This document shows positions 1 to 8,198 of a DNA stretch of 29,304 nucleotides, in pieces (position 1 is the first letter of the stretch; the number at the start of each line of letters is the position of its first letter). This stretch comes from a virus: IMG/VR virus record IMGVR_UViG_3300034356_000501, positions 1-29,304 of that record. One strand, 5' to 3'. Both the position numbers and the translations under genes were made by a program. A model generated the notes under the pieces. The model ran no database searches. It saw only the letters and a program-made list of their open reading frames with translations, and was not told where the DNA came from.

Positions 1-118
1 CTTGAGCCATTTGAGCAGGAGAGACCCCATACGTCTCCATAGCCGTAACGATCTGGGCATCACTCATGCCAGGGTTTGCGGTTAAGAAATCTACAATTTG
101 TTCACTAGTTACAGCCAT
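1..118 (-). CDS. N-terminal part of a small virion-region protein (continues at the right end of the window)
   Basis: The ATG lies at 118..116 and 39 codons are visible before the gene runs off the left edge. The visible protein begins MAVTSEQIVDFLTANPG and goes on to a YGVSPAQMAQ segment. The single base left over joins the right end of the window (29304 downward) in frame, and the sequence continues through QMLSEAHRV to a TGA at 29164..29162, giving 86 aa in total. The N-terminal half looks like a small helical bundle and the C-terminal half is a charged, Gln-rich helix. Similar SPAQMAQ segments are familiar to me from phage structural-region proteins, but no function is known to me. It lies 9 bases downstream of the tail assembly chaperone gene. 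Confidence 0.75.
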   Translation of the reverse strand, partial: MAVTSEQIVDFLTANPGMSDAQIVTAMETYGVSPAQMAQ

Positions 119-127
119 GATTACTCC

Positions 128-625
128 TTATTGTGGCTCATCAGGCCATGTAATTGTCCAAGGGAAACCTGTCTGCGTAGTGACATCACGCAGCGCTTGG
201 CGATAGGTAGCCCATACTGCTTTGTCAACAGGAGCATCAGCTACTTGTGTCCAATCACAGTCTTTTAGTTTCTCATCCCTTGAAGCACGAACACTCTTAG
301 CTTGTTCAGCATCCTTAGAAGCCTTGTAAACCACTTCTTGTTCAGCAGCAGTAGTAGTTACACCATCTACCACTTGGTCAATAAAGACAGGGCCAAGGAT
401 ATACTTTGTGTACCACTTACCATCTACTTGCTCTACACCAGAGGCTTGAGAGTATTGGTAAACAGTACCACCAGTTGCTTGTGGGCCTTCAAAGACTACA
501 TCAGCACCCAAAGCCTCTAAGACTTCAGTTGTTGTTATGTCCCATGATGGGCCGCCATTGGCTTTTGTGTATGCACGAAACTCTGCTTCGTACATTACTT
601 GTCCTGATTGTGTTCGTATTTGCAT
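128..625 (-). CDS. Phage tail assembly chaperone-like protein (APC domain)
   Basis: This 165-aa protein ends in a domain at about residues 110-162 that matches the phage tail assembly chaperone family (Phage_tail_APC). Diagnostic features are SRDEKLKDCDWTQ, the DAPVDKAVWATYRQALRD helix and the closing FPWTITWPDEP. In the family this domain follows tail-fibre or tail-tip genes and is thought to help fibre assembly or to be a fibre-associated module. The first 100 residues are not recognised. The start ATG at 625..623 has GGA about six bases upstream. It follows the tail-fibre gene ending at 644 and precedes the small gene that crosses the window ends, so it sits in the distal tail part of the late operon. 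Confidence 0.8.
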   Translation of the reverse strand: MQIRTQSGQVMYEAEFRAYTKANGGPSWDITTTEVLEALGADVVFEGPQATGGTVYQYSQASGVEQVDGKWYTKYILGPVFIDQVVDGVTTTAAEQEVVYKASKDAEQAKSVRASRDEKLKDCDWTQVADAPVDKAVWATYRQALRDVTTQTGFPWTITWPDEPQ

Positions 626-643
626 GATGTTCCAATGAAATGT

Positions 644-2659
644 TTATGCGATAGCCAAGAAGATGTAGGTAGCACTACTAATATTTAAATTTGCATTGTC
701 TTGATTAACTGTAAAACCAGCCGAGTAAGGGTCAATGCCGTCATAGGATGCTTGTTCAGCATCTGTGTCATTCAATTTTAGATATGGGTCGTTACCTGAA
801 ACAATGCCTCTTGCAGAATCAAATACTTTCCAATCACCAAATTGAGAGTTATCTGTGCGCTTGATTAAAATAAATCTTGCACCACTTGTAAAACCACAAT
901 CAATATTTTGACTACTTCCATTGCCTGTGTATGAGCCTACTTTGGAAACACCTGCACAAGTTGCAAATAGGTAAGCGACATAAGTACCGCCAGACAAATT
1001 GCCAAAGTTTGCACTAGCATTTCCAGATGGAAATAGTGTGGATGACAAAGTTCCTGTACCAAACCATCCATTAGTTCCTGCGTTGTACCAACCAGTCGTT
1101 GAATTCAGAATAAGGTTGTAATCAGCAGATGGTCGGTCTTTTGAATACACACCCCAGTTCACGTCACCAGAACCACCTGAGTTTCTTCGTTTAACAAAAA
1201 ACAATTCAGGAACAACACCAAGATTGTGGTTGACACTACTATTACTTGTTCCCGTCCCTGTATAGCAAACCACATCAAAGAAGCTGGGCGCACGTCTGAA
1301 GCAATGATAGACATAAGTCCAAGGGTTGTAGTTAATGCGCCCGTTTGAATCAACTCCAACTCTAAATCCATCCATTACATCTAGACCAGTTAAGGAGTCT
1401 TCACTGCCAGCAATTTCAGCACTTGTGCTACTTGGAAGTAATCTACCAGCACCTCCGATATTCCTTAATCTATCCCAGAAACTTTCAGCGTCATTACCCT
1501 GCCTAGATGTGGACATCAATAAATCAACAGGAAACCCCACACTAGTCACAGTAGCATCAGCACCTGTGCCTGTTCTAGCAATCGGTGTAAACACACTAGT
1601 CCCACTCGTAGGCACTTTCATCGGGCCTCTGCGAATGGCTATGTAGATGTAGGTTTCGTCAGCGTAAAGGCTATCACCAGTTCCTGTGGATTTAAAACCT
1701 GTGGCTGTTGGTTGAATCAGGTTGTTGGATGAACCTTCTGCCCCCGATGTATTAGGGGCAAGAACTTGGTCAAATTCAGACACGACAAACCCACGCATGG
1801 TGTCAATAATTTGCCAAGGAAATACTTGATTAATTGGTTTTTGAAGCACCCATTGAGGCTCATAACCAAGGTTTACAGAAAATTGTCTATACCCATCAGT
1901 AGTAAACGACCCACACGAAATCACATTGTCTGTACCAGTTAAGCCAAAGCCTCCTGCGTTGTGGGCGAATAGATAGGCTACGTAGGTCTTGCCTGTTTCG
2001 TTAATTGCTCCACTAACGCCATCAACAGTAAATGTTGTAGATGTTGGTGCGTTGCCCTTGAAAGCAGATGTAGGTGTTTGAGAATCAGTTGTGTTTAGGT
2101 ACAAGGTGTAAGGTGTATCTGTTTGCCAGTTTCCTAAACTTCGGTGATACACATACCAAGCACCAGATTCGTTTGTTTTCTTGACAATGATGCAACCTGG
2201 AGTTGAGCCAAGACTGTGTGAGATTTGTCTGTTAGCCGCATCATTCCCCGTATAAGTCACAATGTCAAAGAACTTTGGTTGCTTGCGGAATGTCCATGAA
2301 ACAAAAGGAAAAGTATTATTATTTACAAAAACATTGCTACCAAGAGAAAAGCCGTCACTATTAAACGATGTGATTCGTGTGCTTACTGTATCTTGTGGGT
2401 CAGTAAGATTGCTATAAATATATTTAGTAGCCCCTCGGACTGTATCTGCTAATTGGTGATTAGTCGCTGAATCTCGACGCTTTATCCAAACCAATCCACC
2501 TTTACCAGACAAGTCAATACCATTGACAATTGATTGTGATGTGCCGTTGCCTGTGTAAAGCCACGTTGAAAACACATCCTCAATGTAGTTAGGAACAGCA
2601 GCTACACCACCACCAAAGGCATCGTAAGAAGCTGCACCACTTGTTGCTTGTAATGGCAT
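644..2659 (-). CDS. Tail fibre or receptor-binding protein with repeated DUF7483-like domains
   Basis: The protein has 671 aa from the ATG at 2659. A longer frame opens at 2716, but a strong GGAGGT ribosome site lies just upstream of 2659, and the residues before MPLQATSGAASYDAF only overlap the HNH gene. The body holds at least four copies of a beta-rich module. Each has a YTGNGTSQ-type strand, an HNLGVVPE or HSLGSTPG turn, a lysine-rich strand such as FFVKRRN or CIIVKKT, a GTYVAYLFA-type strand and aromatic W/Y positions. These modules resemble the DUF7483 repeats of aquatic phage tail proteins. The likely role is in the distal tail, contacting the host. It directly follows an HNH endonuclease gene that separates it from the other fibre gene. 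Confidence 0.75.
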   Translation of the reverse strand: MPLQATSGAASYDAFGGGVAAVPNYIEDVFSTWLYTGNGTSQSIVNGIDLSGKGGLVWIKRRDSATNHQLADTVRGATKYIYSNLTDPQDTVSTRITSFNSDGFSLGSNVFVNNNTFPFVSWTFRKQPKFFDIVTYTGNDAANRQISHSLGSTPGCIIVKKTNESGAWYVYHRSLGNWQTDTPYTLYLNTTDSQTPTSAFKGNAPTSTTFTVDGVSGAINETGKTYVAYLFAHNAGGFGLTGTDNVISCGSFTTDGYRQFSVNLGYEPQWVLQKPINQVFPWQIIDTMRGFVVSEFDQVLAPNTSGAEGSSNNLIQPTATGFKSTGTGDSLYADETYIYIAIRRGPMKVPTSGTSVFTPIARTGTGADATVTSVGFPVDLLMSTSRQGNDAESFWDRLRNIGGAGRLLPSSTSAEIAGSEDSLTGLDVMDGFRVGVDSNGRINYNPWTYVYHCFRRAPSFFDVVCYTGTGTSNSSVNHNLGVVPELFFVKRRNSGGSGDVNWGVYSKDRPSADYNLILNSTTGWYNAGTNGWFGTGTLSSTLFPSGNASANFGNLSGGTYVAYLFATCAGVSKVGSYTGNGSSQNIDCGFTSGARFILIKRTDNSQFGDWKVFDSARGIVSGNDPYLKLNDTDAEQASYDGIDPYSAGFTVNQDNANLNISSATYIFLAIA

Positions 2660-3333
2660 TAGAACCTCCAACCTTTGCTCAAATTCTCGTGAGCAGTTAT
2701 AACTTGTAAATTCCAAGGAACGTGCATACCAGCTACGCCTTTGCCGTTAATTGGAACAATGTGGTCAACATGGTGTTTTATACCAGTTTGGATATACCTT
2801 GCTTCAGAAACATCGTACATTTCTTGAATCATAGCTTTATCAATGGCTGTTAACCAAGTTGGTGTAGCTGACTCTTGAGCCGCCCTACGCCTTGCTCTAG
2901 CCGCTACATAACGCTCTTTGTTGGCCTTGTAATGCTCTTTAAGATACTCAGGATTACGTTCATGCCAAGCCTTTGATGCTTTCTGCATATAGCCTTTCAT
3001 TTTCTCAGGATTGGCTTTAACCCATGATTGAAGTAATGCTTTTACTTTCTCAGGATTGTCTTTACGATATTGTTTGGCATAGGCACTACGCTTGTCCCTA
3101 TTTTTCTCATCATATGTTTTGCAGATGGCGGCTTGTTTCTCAGGATTTTTAGCCCTCCACTCACGCAAATACTCACGAGTCTTCTTTCTATATTCGTCAA
3201 TGTTTGCAAGTCTTCTGTCGTTCTGCGCTTTAACACGACAAACCCTACAAGTACCATAGTGCTTGTTTCTGCGCTTATCCATTTGGAATTCATCCAAAGG
3301 CTTGTCAACATTACATCTTTTGCAGATACACAT
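2659..3333 (-). CDS. HNH homing-type endonuclease with N-terminal zinc ribbon
   Basis: This 224-aa protein starts with a CxxC pair (CKRC) and a second pair (CRVC) near residue 30, as in zinc-ribbon HNH nucleases. A long Lys/Arg/Glu-rich middle follows, with repeated NPEK-type units (about 50-150) that should form helices on DNA. The C-terminal HNH core spans about 187-222: HHVDHIVPINGKG, WNLQVI and ENLSKG. It probably nicks or cuts DNA as a free-standing homing endonuclease. It sits between two tail-fibre genes, two bases after the upstream stop, and its stop overlaps the next start as TAATG. Its 3' end carries the ribosome site of the downstream fibre gene. Confidence in the family is high; the target is unknown. 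Confidence 0.88.
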   Translation of the reverse strand: MCICKRCNVDKPLDEFQMDKRRNKHYGTCRVCRVKAQNDRRLANIDEYRKKTREYLREWRAKNPEKQAAICKTYDEKNRDKRSAYAKQYRKDNPEKVKALLQSWVKANPEKMKGYMQKASKAWHERNPEYLKEHYKANKERYVAARARRRAAQESATPTWLTAIDKAMIQEMYDVSEARYIQTGIKHHVDHIVPINGKGVAGMHVPWNLQVITAHENLSKGWRF

Positions 3334-3335
3334 CT

Positions 3336-5402
3336 TTAAGCCTTGAACTGTGTAACTGAAGCAAGAATTGTGAAAGTAGCACTAGCCGTTTTAATTATGA
3401 GATACCTTATGCTATCAATACCACTAGCATTTCCCGCAGTAGGCGCACCACCTAACCACCTTGTCGTAACTCCAGATGTAGTGCCATCAACTTGCACAGC
3501 AGAATTGTAGTAAGCAGTAGCACCCTGAGTCACCAAGAAAGCCACAGTCATTGATTGACCTGTACTCATCAAAGTATTCAAAGAAGTACCGCTAGAGGCT
3601 CTGAAGTTAACTGTCCAGTTAGCACTTGCGTTACTTGTGTAGTACAAGACTGACTGAGTGGTAATGTCGTAGTTAATTGTGCCAGTAGCTGCTGTAGCTG
3701 ATACTGTTGCTACCTCTGCTGCATCGTTTAGAACAATGGCAGTAGCTGAAGATGTACCGCTAAAGGTCTGTGTAGCAGTAAAGGTCTGGGCTACGTTAGT
3801 TACTGCATTGTTAGCGTTGTAGGCTTGTACATCAGTACCGATTGCCAAACCTAAGTTAGTTCTAGCAGTAGCAGTATTAGAAACATCGGATAGGTTGTTA
3901 GTGTTAACTAAGAAACCACCTGCTGTAAATGCCGCTTGTGACCAAGCCGATCCTGTCCACACATAAAGTGTTGATACTGTTGAATTCCAGTACAAAGCAC
4001 CAGTAATAAGCGCATTGCCATCATTGTCAACAGAAGGTGCGGATGTCTTACTTCCCAAATATCTGTCATCAAAAGCGTCATAGCTTGCTGCAGCAGATGT
4101 TGCGCTAGAAGCCGCATTTGTTTCGCTTGTAGAGGCATTTGAAGCACTTGTTGCCGCATTTGAAGCAGATGTAGCCGCATTAGATGCAGATGTAGCTGCC
4201 GCAGTAGTCGAGCCAAAGATCGAATCTATCTCAGTTTTGGTATAAGCATTTGAGATGTTATAGCCAGCAATAGTCGTTGGATTCGTTCCTGCCGTAGCAC
4301 GACCATAAGCATCAAAAGTGACAGATTGGTATGTGCCTGGTGTTACACCAGAAGAAGCCAAATCAATGTTGTCGCCATTGACAACAATACGGCTAGATGA
4401 TGCAGTTCCTACATTGAGAGTGTTACCTGTCTTTGTAAGACCATCACCTGCGGTAATCTGACCTGCACCAGAGAACTGTGCCCAAGTAACAGATGTGCTT
4501 CCCAATGTCCCACCTGCATCTACTGTACAAATCCAACCTGAATCAGCGTTAGTAGTGCCTTTTTCAACAAAGGTAAAAGCCGCAGTCAATTCTGTCCATG
4601 AATCTGCATCAGTAGCACGAGTCCAAGAACCTGCAGCAACAACATAGATACCATTTCCAGAAGCAGTAGACTGATCCTTGACCAATACTCGGTCACCAGC
4701 AGATACCGCTACGCCATCAATCGTTTGTGTGCCAGACAATGTGATGTTTGCAGTTGTAGCTACAACAACAGAAGCCTTGGCATCAATACCTTGGGCTAGT
4801 GAGTCAACATAACCCTTCGTAGCCGCATCAGAATCGTTTGTGGGACTCGCCAAACCAGTAATGGTTGCCGATGTACCAGAATCCATGTCCAATGAACCAG
4901 AGATGGTCACATTGTTGAACGTAGAAGTACCAGAAGCCGCAGTTACATTGCCTGTCAGATTGCCAGTTACGTTACCCGTGACATTGCCCGTTACGTCACC
5001 CGTTACATTACCTGTGACGTTACCAGTTACTGCACCTGTCAATGGGCCACTAAAGCCTGTATTGGCGGTGATGTTCGTGCCAGTAATAGCAAGTGGAGAT
5101 GAGCCACCAATGACTGCACCATTGATTGTCCCTGCACTAATGGCGGCAGAAGCAATCGTAGCGGCTGTGCTAACAGTAAGGTTAGTAAAAGTTCCCGCAG
5201 CAGCAGTAGTTCCACCGATTACCGCACCATTTATCGTACCCCCAGTAATGGTGGCAGATGAGTTATCTGTCTTAGTCGCAATGGCAGTTGCAATGTTATT
5301 GAACTCTGTATCAATCTCAGTACCTTTAACAATCTTTAGAGGATTGCCAGGCGAAAGGTTATCTTTGGTTGCGAAATTCGTACTTTTTGAGTAATTTGAC
5401 AT
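3336..5402 (-). CDS. Tail fibre protein
   Basis: This 688-aa, Ser/Thr/Ala/Gly-rich protein begins MSNYSKSTNFATKDNL, an N-terminus I associate with podovirus tail fibres that attach to the tail. Low-complexity parts follow in order: GGTINGAVIGG-type repeats (about 54-100), a tandem GNVT tract (121-154), a beta-rich middle with ATKGYVDSLAQG (about 190-205) typical of fibre shafts, an SASNAAT heptad-like tract that should form a trimeric coiled coil (about 395-430), and YWNSTVSTLYVWTGSAW, a short carbohydrate-contact-like strand pair. The C-terminus is beta-rich. The likely role is host binding as a trimer. AGGAT lies upstream of the ATG at 5402..5400. The segment ASYDAF also appears near the start of the second fibre protein. 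Confidence 0.82.
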   Translation of the reverse strand: MSNYSKSTNFATKDNLSPGNPLKIVKGTEIDTEFNNIATAIATKTDNSSATITGGTINGAVIGGTTAAAGTFTNLTVSTAATIASAAISAGTINGAVIGGSSPLAITGTNITANTGFSGPLTGAVTGNVTGNVTGDVTGNVTGNVTGNLTGNVTAASGTSTFNNVTISGSLDMDSGTSATITGLASPTNDSDAATKGYVDSLAQGIDAKASVVVATTANITLSGTQTIDGVAVSAGDRVLVKDQSTASGNGIYVVAAGSWTRATDADSWTELTAAFTFVEKGTTNADSGWICTVDAGGTLGSTSVTWAQFSGAGQITAGDGLTKTGNTLNVGTASSSRIVVNGDNIDLASSGVTPGTYQSVTFDAYGRATAGTNPTTIAGYNISNAYTKTEIDSIFGSTTAAATSASNAATSASNAATSASNASTSETNAASSATSAAASYDAFDDRYLGSKTSAPSVDNDGNALITGALYWNSTVSTLYVWTGSAWSQAAFTAGGFLVNTNNLSDVSNTATARTNLGLAIGTDVQAYNANNAVTNVAQTFTATQTFSGTSSATAIVLNDAAEVATVSATAATGTINYDITTQSVLYYTSNASANWTVNFRASSGTSLNTLMSTGQSMTVAFLVTQGATAYYNSAVQVDGTTSGVTTRWLGGAPTAGNASGIDSIRYLIIKTASATFTILASVTQFKA
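4941..5042 (-). repeat. 12-bp tandem repeat coding for GNVT units
   Basis: About eight imperfect copies of a 12-base unit code for GNVT, GDVT, GNLT and GAVT inside the first fibre gene. The copies differ mainly at third codon positions, so the protein repeat is kept while the DNA has diverged. Such tracts in fibres form extended collagen-like or beta-helical shafts and can change length by slippage. Confidence 0.85.
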
Positions 5403-5405
5403 GGT

Positions 5406-6950
5406 TTATCCTATCTTGCCTTCTTTGGCTTGAAGTTCAATTTTCTGAATTGACAACTGAGTGCCATTGATAGTGGCTTCGTAACCAGTTTGTACAATTT
5501 TACCTGCACTTGAAGCATTACTTGTCAATGCTTTAATTGGTATGCCACTTGCGTAGTCTGCAATTGCATACTCACCAACTCCATACTCAAAATAGCCTTG
5601 AGGTGGAATAAAGACGTTCTCTGACTGATAAGCGCCCGAGTAGTCAAAAGCCCACTTGATTGTGAGGAACTGGTTAGAACCACCAATCACCACGGCAGTA
5701 ATGGACTTCAGGATGGAAATCTGATTAGGGTTTCCTAAGTCAGCATTGTTGGTGTAGTAAGAAAACCGATAACTCAATGTGTCATCAAGATAAGTTCCAT
5801 ACTTACCAATGTATCCATTCTTACCAATGTATAAATCACCATTTCTTAGTGATTTCAAACAAGTTGGAGAAATAGAGTCCCACTTCGTCACACGGGAAGC
5901 ACCATCTTGCAAGGATTGCTTCGTATCAAAGCAGTAAACTTGCAAAGTAGCTGGCAAAACAAGCAGATAAAAAGCGTTTTTCTCTGAGTAAACAGACTTG
6001 ATATTGGCTAGCGTTTCACCTGCCAAAGATGATTCCAGATCGAAACGAACATTCTTAGATAGGTCACGCAAAGGAGCAGACTTCTCTTGAATAGTCCTCA
6101 TCAATGAACGAACACCTGAGTCTGACAAGAAAACAACATCAGTACCAATACTTTGTATGGTGTCCCTAGCAATACACCCAATAGAGCCTACTGTGTCGCT
6201 CAGAACGAGAGATGCGGGTGTAGAAGCACCTGAGTAAACAAGAATCTGCTTCTTACCAAAGATGAACAAGAAATCATTGTGAGCTGCCAAACCCATCACT
6301 TCATCAGCACCATTGGGCCATACACGAGAAACATCCAATGATCCTGAAGTGCCACCAGACCATACATGACCTGCAATCAGGTCAGAGAAGCTAATAGTCA
6401 CCTTGTCCGAAGCAGTATTAGCCACCCACAGACGACCAAATGCTGAAATAGCGATGTTGGCTTGAGGAACTGCAGCTACATAACCAGACTTCTCTGACAC
6501 TCTGCGGTACGTAGAAGTACTTACTGCGGGGTCATAAATCAATGGATCGTGACCTGTTTGAAAGAAGTAAGCAATGCCATTCAAAGAGGCACATTGCCAG
6601 TTAGATGCCGTGATAGTAGGAGCAGTACCGCCACCACCATAGGTCAACTCAGTCACCGCATTAGAAGTGCCAAGTTTAAATATCTTGTTGTTGCCAGCAA
6701 ACAGAACTGTAAGAGTCCCGTCAGTCTGGACTAATTCATGGATGACACCAACATCGTTAGCGCCTAGATTGCCAGAGGAAGAGTTAACCCTTGACCAACC
6801 TTTTCTAGCACCAATACGACCATACTGATCCAAGATGCAGTTAGTCGCAACCAAAGCAAAGCCAGCCCCTAAATCAAGGGGGGAATCTTCAGTATTCAGG
6901 CCATAAAAGCCTGGTGCTGAGAGACTATAACTTTGAAGTGCTGATGCCAT
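5406..6950 (-). CDS. Tail nozzle or DNA-stabilisation-like protein
   Basis: This 514-aa protein begins MASALQSYSLSAPGFYGLNT and continues with a TNCILDQYGRIGARKGW motif. That N-terminus is common in podovirus virion proteins that follow the adaptor gene and form the tail hub or nozzle (P22 gp10 or T7 gp12 position). Repeated short beta-strand units such as DVVFLSDSGVRSL and GDLYIGKNGYIGKYG suggest a beta-propeller. There is no signal peptide or membrane segment. The start ATG overlaps the adaptor stop as TAATG, so the two are translationally coupled, which fits a shared place in the head-tail junction. The assignment rests on gene order and overall character, not on a catalytic motif. Confidence 0.65.
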   Translation of the reverse strand: MASALQSYSLSAPGFYGLNTEDSPLDLGAGFALVATNCILDQYGRIGARKGWSRVNSSSGNLGANDVGVIHELVQTDGTLTVLFAGNNKIFKLGTSNAVTELTYGGGGTAPTITASNWQCASLNGIAYFFQTGHDPLIYDPAVSTSTYRRVSEKSGYVAAVPQANIAISAFGRLWVANTASDKVTISFSDLIAGHVWSGGTSGSLDVSRVWPNGADEVMGLAAHNDFLFIFGKKQILVYSGASTPASLVLSDTVGSIGCIARDTIQSIGTDVVFLSDSGVRSLMRTIQEKSAPLRDLSKNVRFDLESSLAGETLANIKSVYSEKNAFYLLVLPATLQVYCFDTKQSLQDGASRVTKWDSISPTCLKSLRNGDLYIGKNGYIGKYGTYLDDTLSYRFSYYTNNADLGNPNQISILKSITAVVIGGSNQFLTIKWAFDYSGAYQSENVFIPPQGYFEYGVGEYAIADYASGIPIKALTSNASSAGKIVQTGYEATINGTQLSIQKIELQAKEGKIG

Positions 6951-7594
6951 TAGACCGCCACAAAGTTGTCTTCAGGATAACGAGTGGACTCCAATGCAAT
7001 CGCATCAGAGAGCATTCCTCTGAACAAGGCATAAGCCTCATTAGAAGCAGTACCACCATCCTCACCACGCTCAATCAAAGCACGAGCATAGGCGCTTTGC
7101 GTTACCAAGTAGTCCAAGACCTTCACAGATGTGCCATCAGAAGATAAAGCAGCCTGTGGGATGGTTAGGTCAAACAACAGAGTAAAAGCACCAGAAGGAA
7201 CTGGAAACAAGTCTACTTTGGTGTCTCCACTACCATCTACACCGCTAAAGCAGAACTCTGAAGGAATAGATTGAGAAGGTGCGCCAAGGTTTAGTTTGCG
7301 GTTCATGTCCACAAACTCAATATTGCGAAGACCAATCAAACTTGTTGTGTTCAGAGCATCATTGACACGAAACTTCTGTCCCGCACCTGTCAAAGCATAA
7401 GAACTTGTACCAGCAGTAGTTGTTACTGTGATTGTTTGAGCAAGGCAATTCCAGTTGTAAGAGTCTTCAATTTGTCTCTTAGCATCATTGACAAATTTGC
7501 CAATCAGAGAAGAATAGGTTGTTTCGCCAACAGTAGATACTGTGCTTTCACGCAAGCGAACTAGCACATCGTTAACAAGTTCTAAGTAGGTCAT
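6950..7594 (-). CDS. Head-to-tail adaptor protein
   Basis: This 214-aa protein begins MTYLELVNDVLVRLRESTV and contains FVNDAKRQIEDSYNWNCL. This helix pair is typical of podovirus adaptor or tail tubular A-like proteins (P22 gp4, T7 gp11 class). A beta-rich middle (about 55-150) and a C-terminal helical part rich in Ala and Glu follow. The adaptor forms a ring below the portal and receives the nozzle. The gene overlaps the following nozzle-like gene (TAATG) and the preceding 111-aa gene (ATGA). Confidence comes from the N-terminal helix pair plus the position. Confidence 0.68.
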   Translation of the reverse strand: MTYLELVNDVLVRLRESTVSTVGETTYSSLIGKFVNDAKRQIEDSYNWNCLAQTITVTTTAGTSSYALTGAGQKFRVNDALNTTSLIGLRNIEFVDMNRKLNLGAPSQSIPSEFCFSGVDGSGDTKVDLFPVPSGAFTLLFDLTIPQAALSSDGTSVKVLDYLVTQSAYARALIERGEDGGTASNEAYALFRGMLSDAIALESTRYPEDNFVAV

Positions 7595-7926
7595 GTTCGT
7601 TGCGCTCCCTGAACCTCAAATGTTGCAATAAAACTGAATGAACTTGCCGCTTCAGTTGTAATTTGTAATTTATCGCCCTCTTCTAAAACGATATAAGCCG
7701 CACCATCAAATTGAAGGTATGTTTTTGAAGCCAAGGTATATGCAGTAAGAATGTCCAAGGTTGCAGCAGTACTTGCGTCATACCATTGGACTGTGATGTG
7801 CTTTGTATTTCCACCAGTATTGTGGATATACATGACAGTAAATTTGGCGTAATAACCCGTAGGTACTGTGTAAACAGTAGTCAGCGTATCCGCTGTTGGG
7901 CTAATTCCGACAGATACAGGTCTCAT
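7591..7926 (-). CDS. Small beta-rich virion-region protein, unknown function
   Basis: The protein has 111 aa and starts MRPVSVGISPTADTL, with GAGGAATAA before the ATG. The sequence alternates hydrophobic and polar residues with aromatic positions (TVPTGYYAKFTVMYIHN, HITVQWYDAST), as in a small beta sandwich. There is no signal peptide or membrane segment. It lies directly upstream of the adaptor gene and overlaps both neighbours by ATGA, so a minor head or head-tail role is likely. It could be a decoration or connector protein; the sequence does not decide. Confidence 0.6.
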   Translation of the reverse strand: MRPVSVGISPTADTLTTVYTVPTGYYAKFTVMYIHNTGGNTKHITVQWYDASTAATLDILTAYTLASKTYLQFDGAAYIVLEEGDKLQITTEAASSFSFIATFEVQGAQRT

Positions 7927-8198
7927 TTATTCCTCTTAGAGATCGCTTTAGCCTTCGCTTTAGCGTCTTCCTTGGACGATGCGCCCCAAGCTCTAAGAGA
8001 TAATAGGAGTCGGGTAGGCTTCCCATCTTTCATCTCAGCGCCAGGCATATTGCCCATACGTGCTAAAAAACTAGATCGTCGACCTGAATTACCCGTTTTT
8101 AAAGGCGCTTTTAAGTTCAGTCCCTCAGTCCTTTTGTAGAACTCTCGACCTTCCTCATTCAATCCGCCTTTTGGATTCTGGTATTTTTTTAAGACCAT
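7923..8198 (-). CDS. DUF6321-like small basic protein
   Basis: The protein has 91 aa and is very basic. It shows the layout of the DUF6321 family: PKGGLNEEGREFYKRTEG near the N-terminus, a LKAPLKTG step, then RRSSFLARMGNMPGAEMKDG followed by KPTRLLLSLRAW. These small proteins occur in the structural region of many aquatic phages and their role is unknown; DNA or nucleoprotein binding is plausible from the charge. Its ATG overlaps the end of an HNH endonuclease gene by ten bases, and AGGA about eight bases upstream is a fitting ribosome site inside that gene. Confidence 0.75.
   Translation of the reverse strand: MVLKKYQNPKGGLNEEGREFYKRTEGLNLKAPLKTGNSGRRSSFLARMGNMPGAEMKDGKPTRLLLSLRAWGASSKEDAKAKAKAISKRNK

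Noticed and set aside
8-15. CATTTGAG at both window ends as a terminal repeat
   Set aside because: Eight bases only, explained by repeated Ala-Gln-Met codons in the gene that crosses the join; the ends fit without overlap.
2660-2716. An earlier start of the second fibre gene
   Set aside because: These codons overlap the HNH core coding region, while GGAGGT stands right before the ATG at 2659.
4941-5042. The tandem repeats of the fibre gene as a CRISPR-like array
   Set aside because: The 12-base units are contiguous, without spacers, and code for a regular peptide repeat.
4840-5394. A 184-codon plus-strand frame rich in Val, Pro and Thr opposite the first fibre gene
   Set aside because: It is the mirror of the GNVT and related repeats of the fibre gene; low complexity keeps it open, and there is no ribosome site or operon on that strand.
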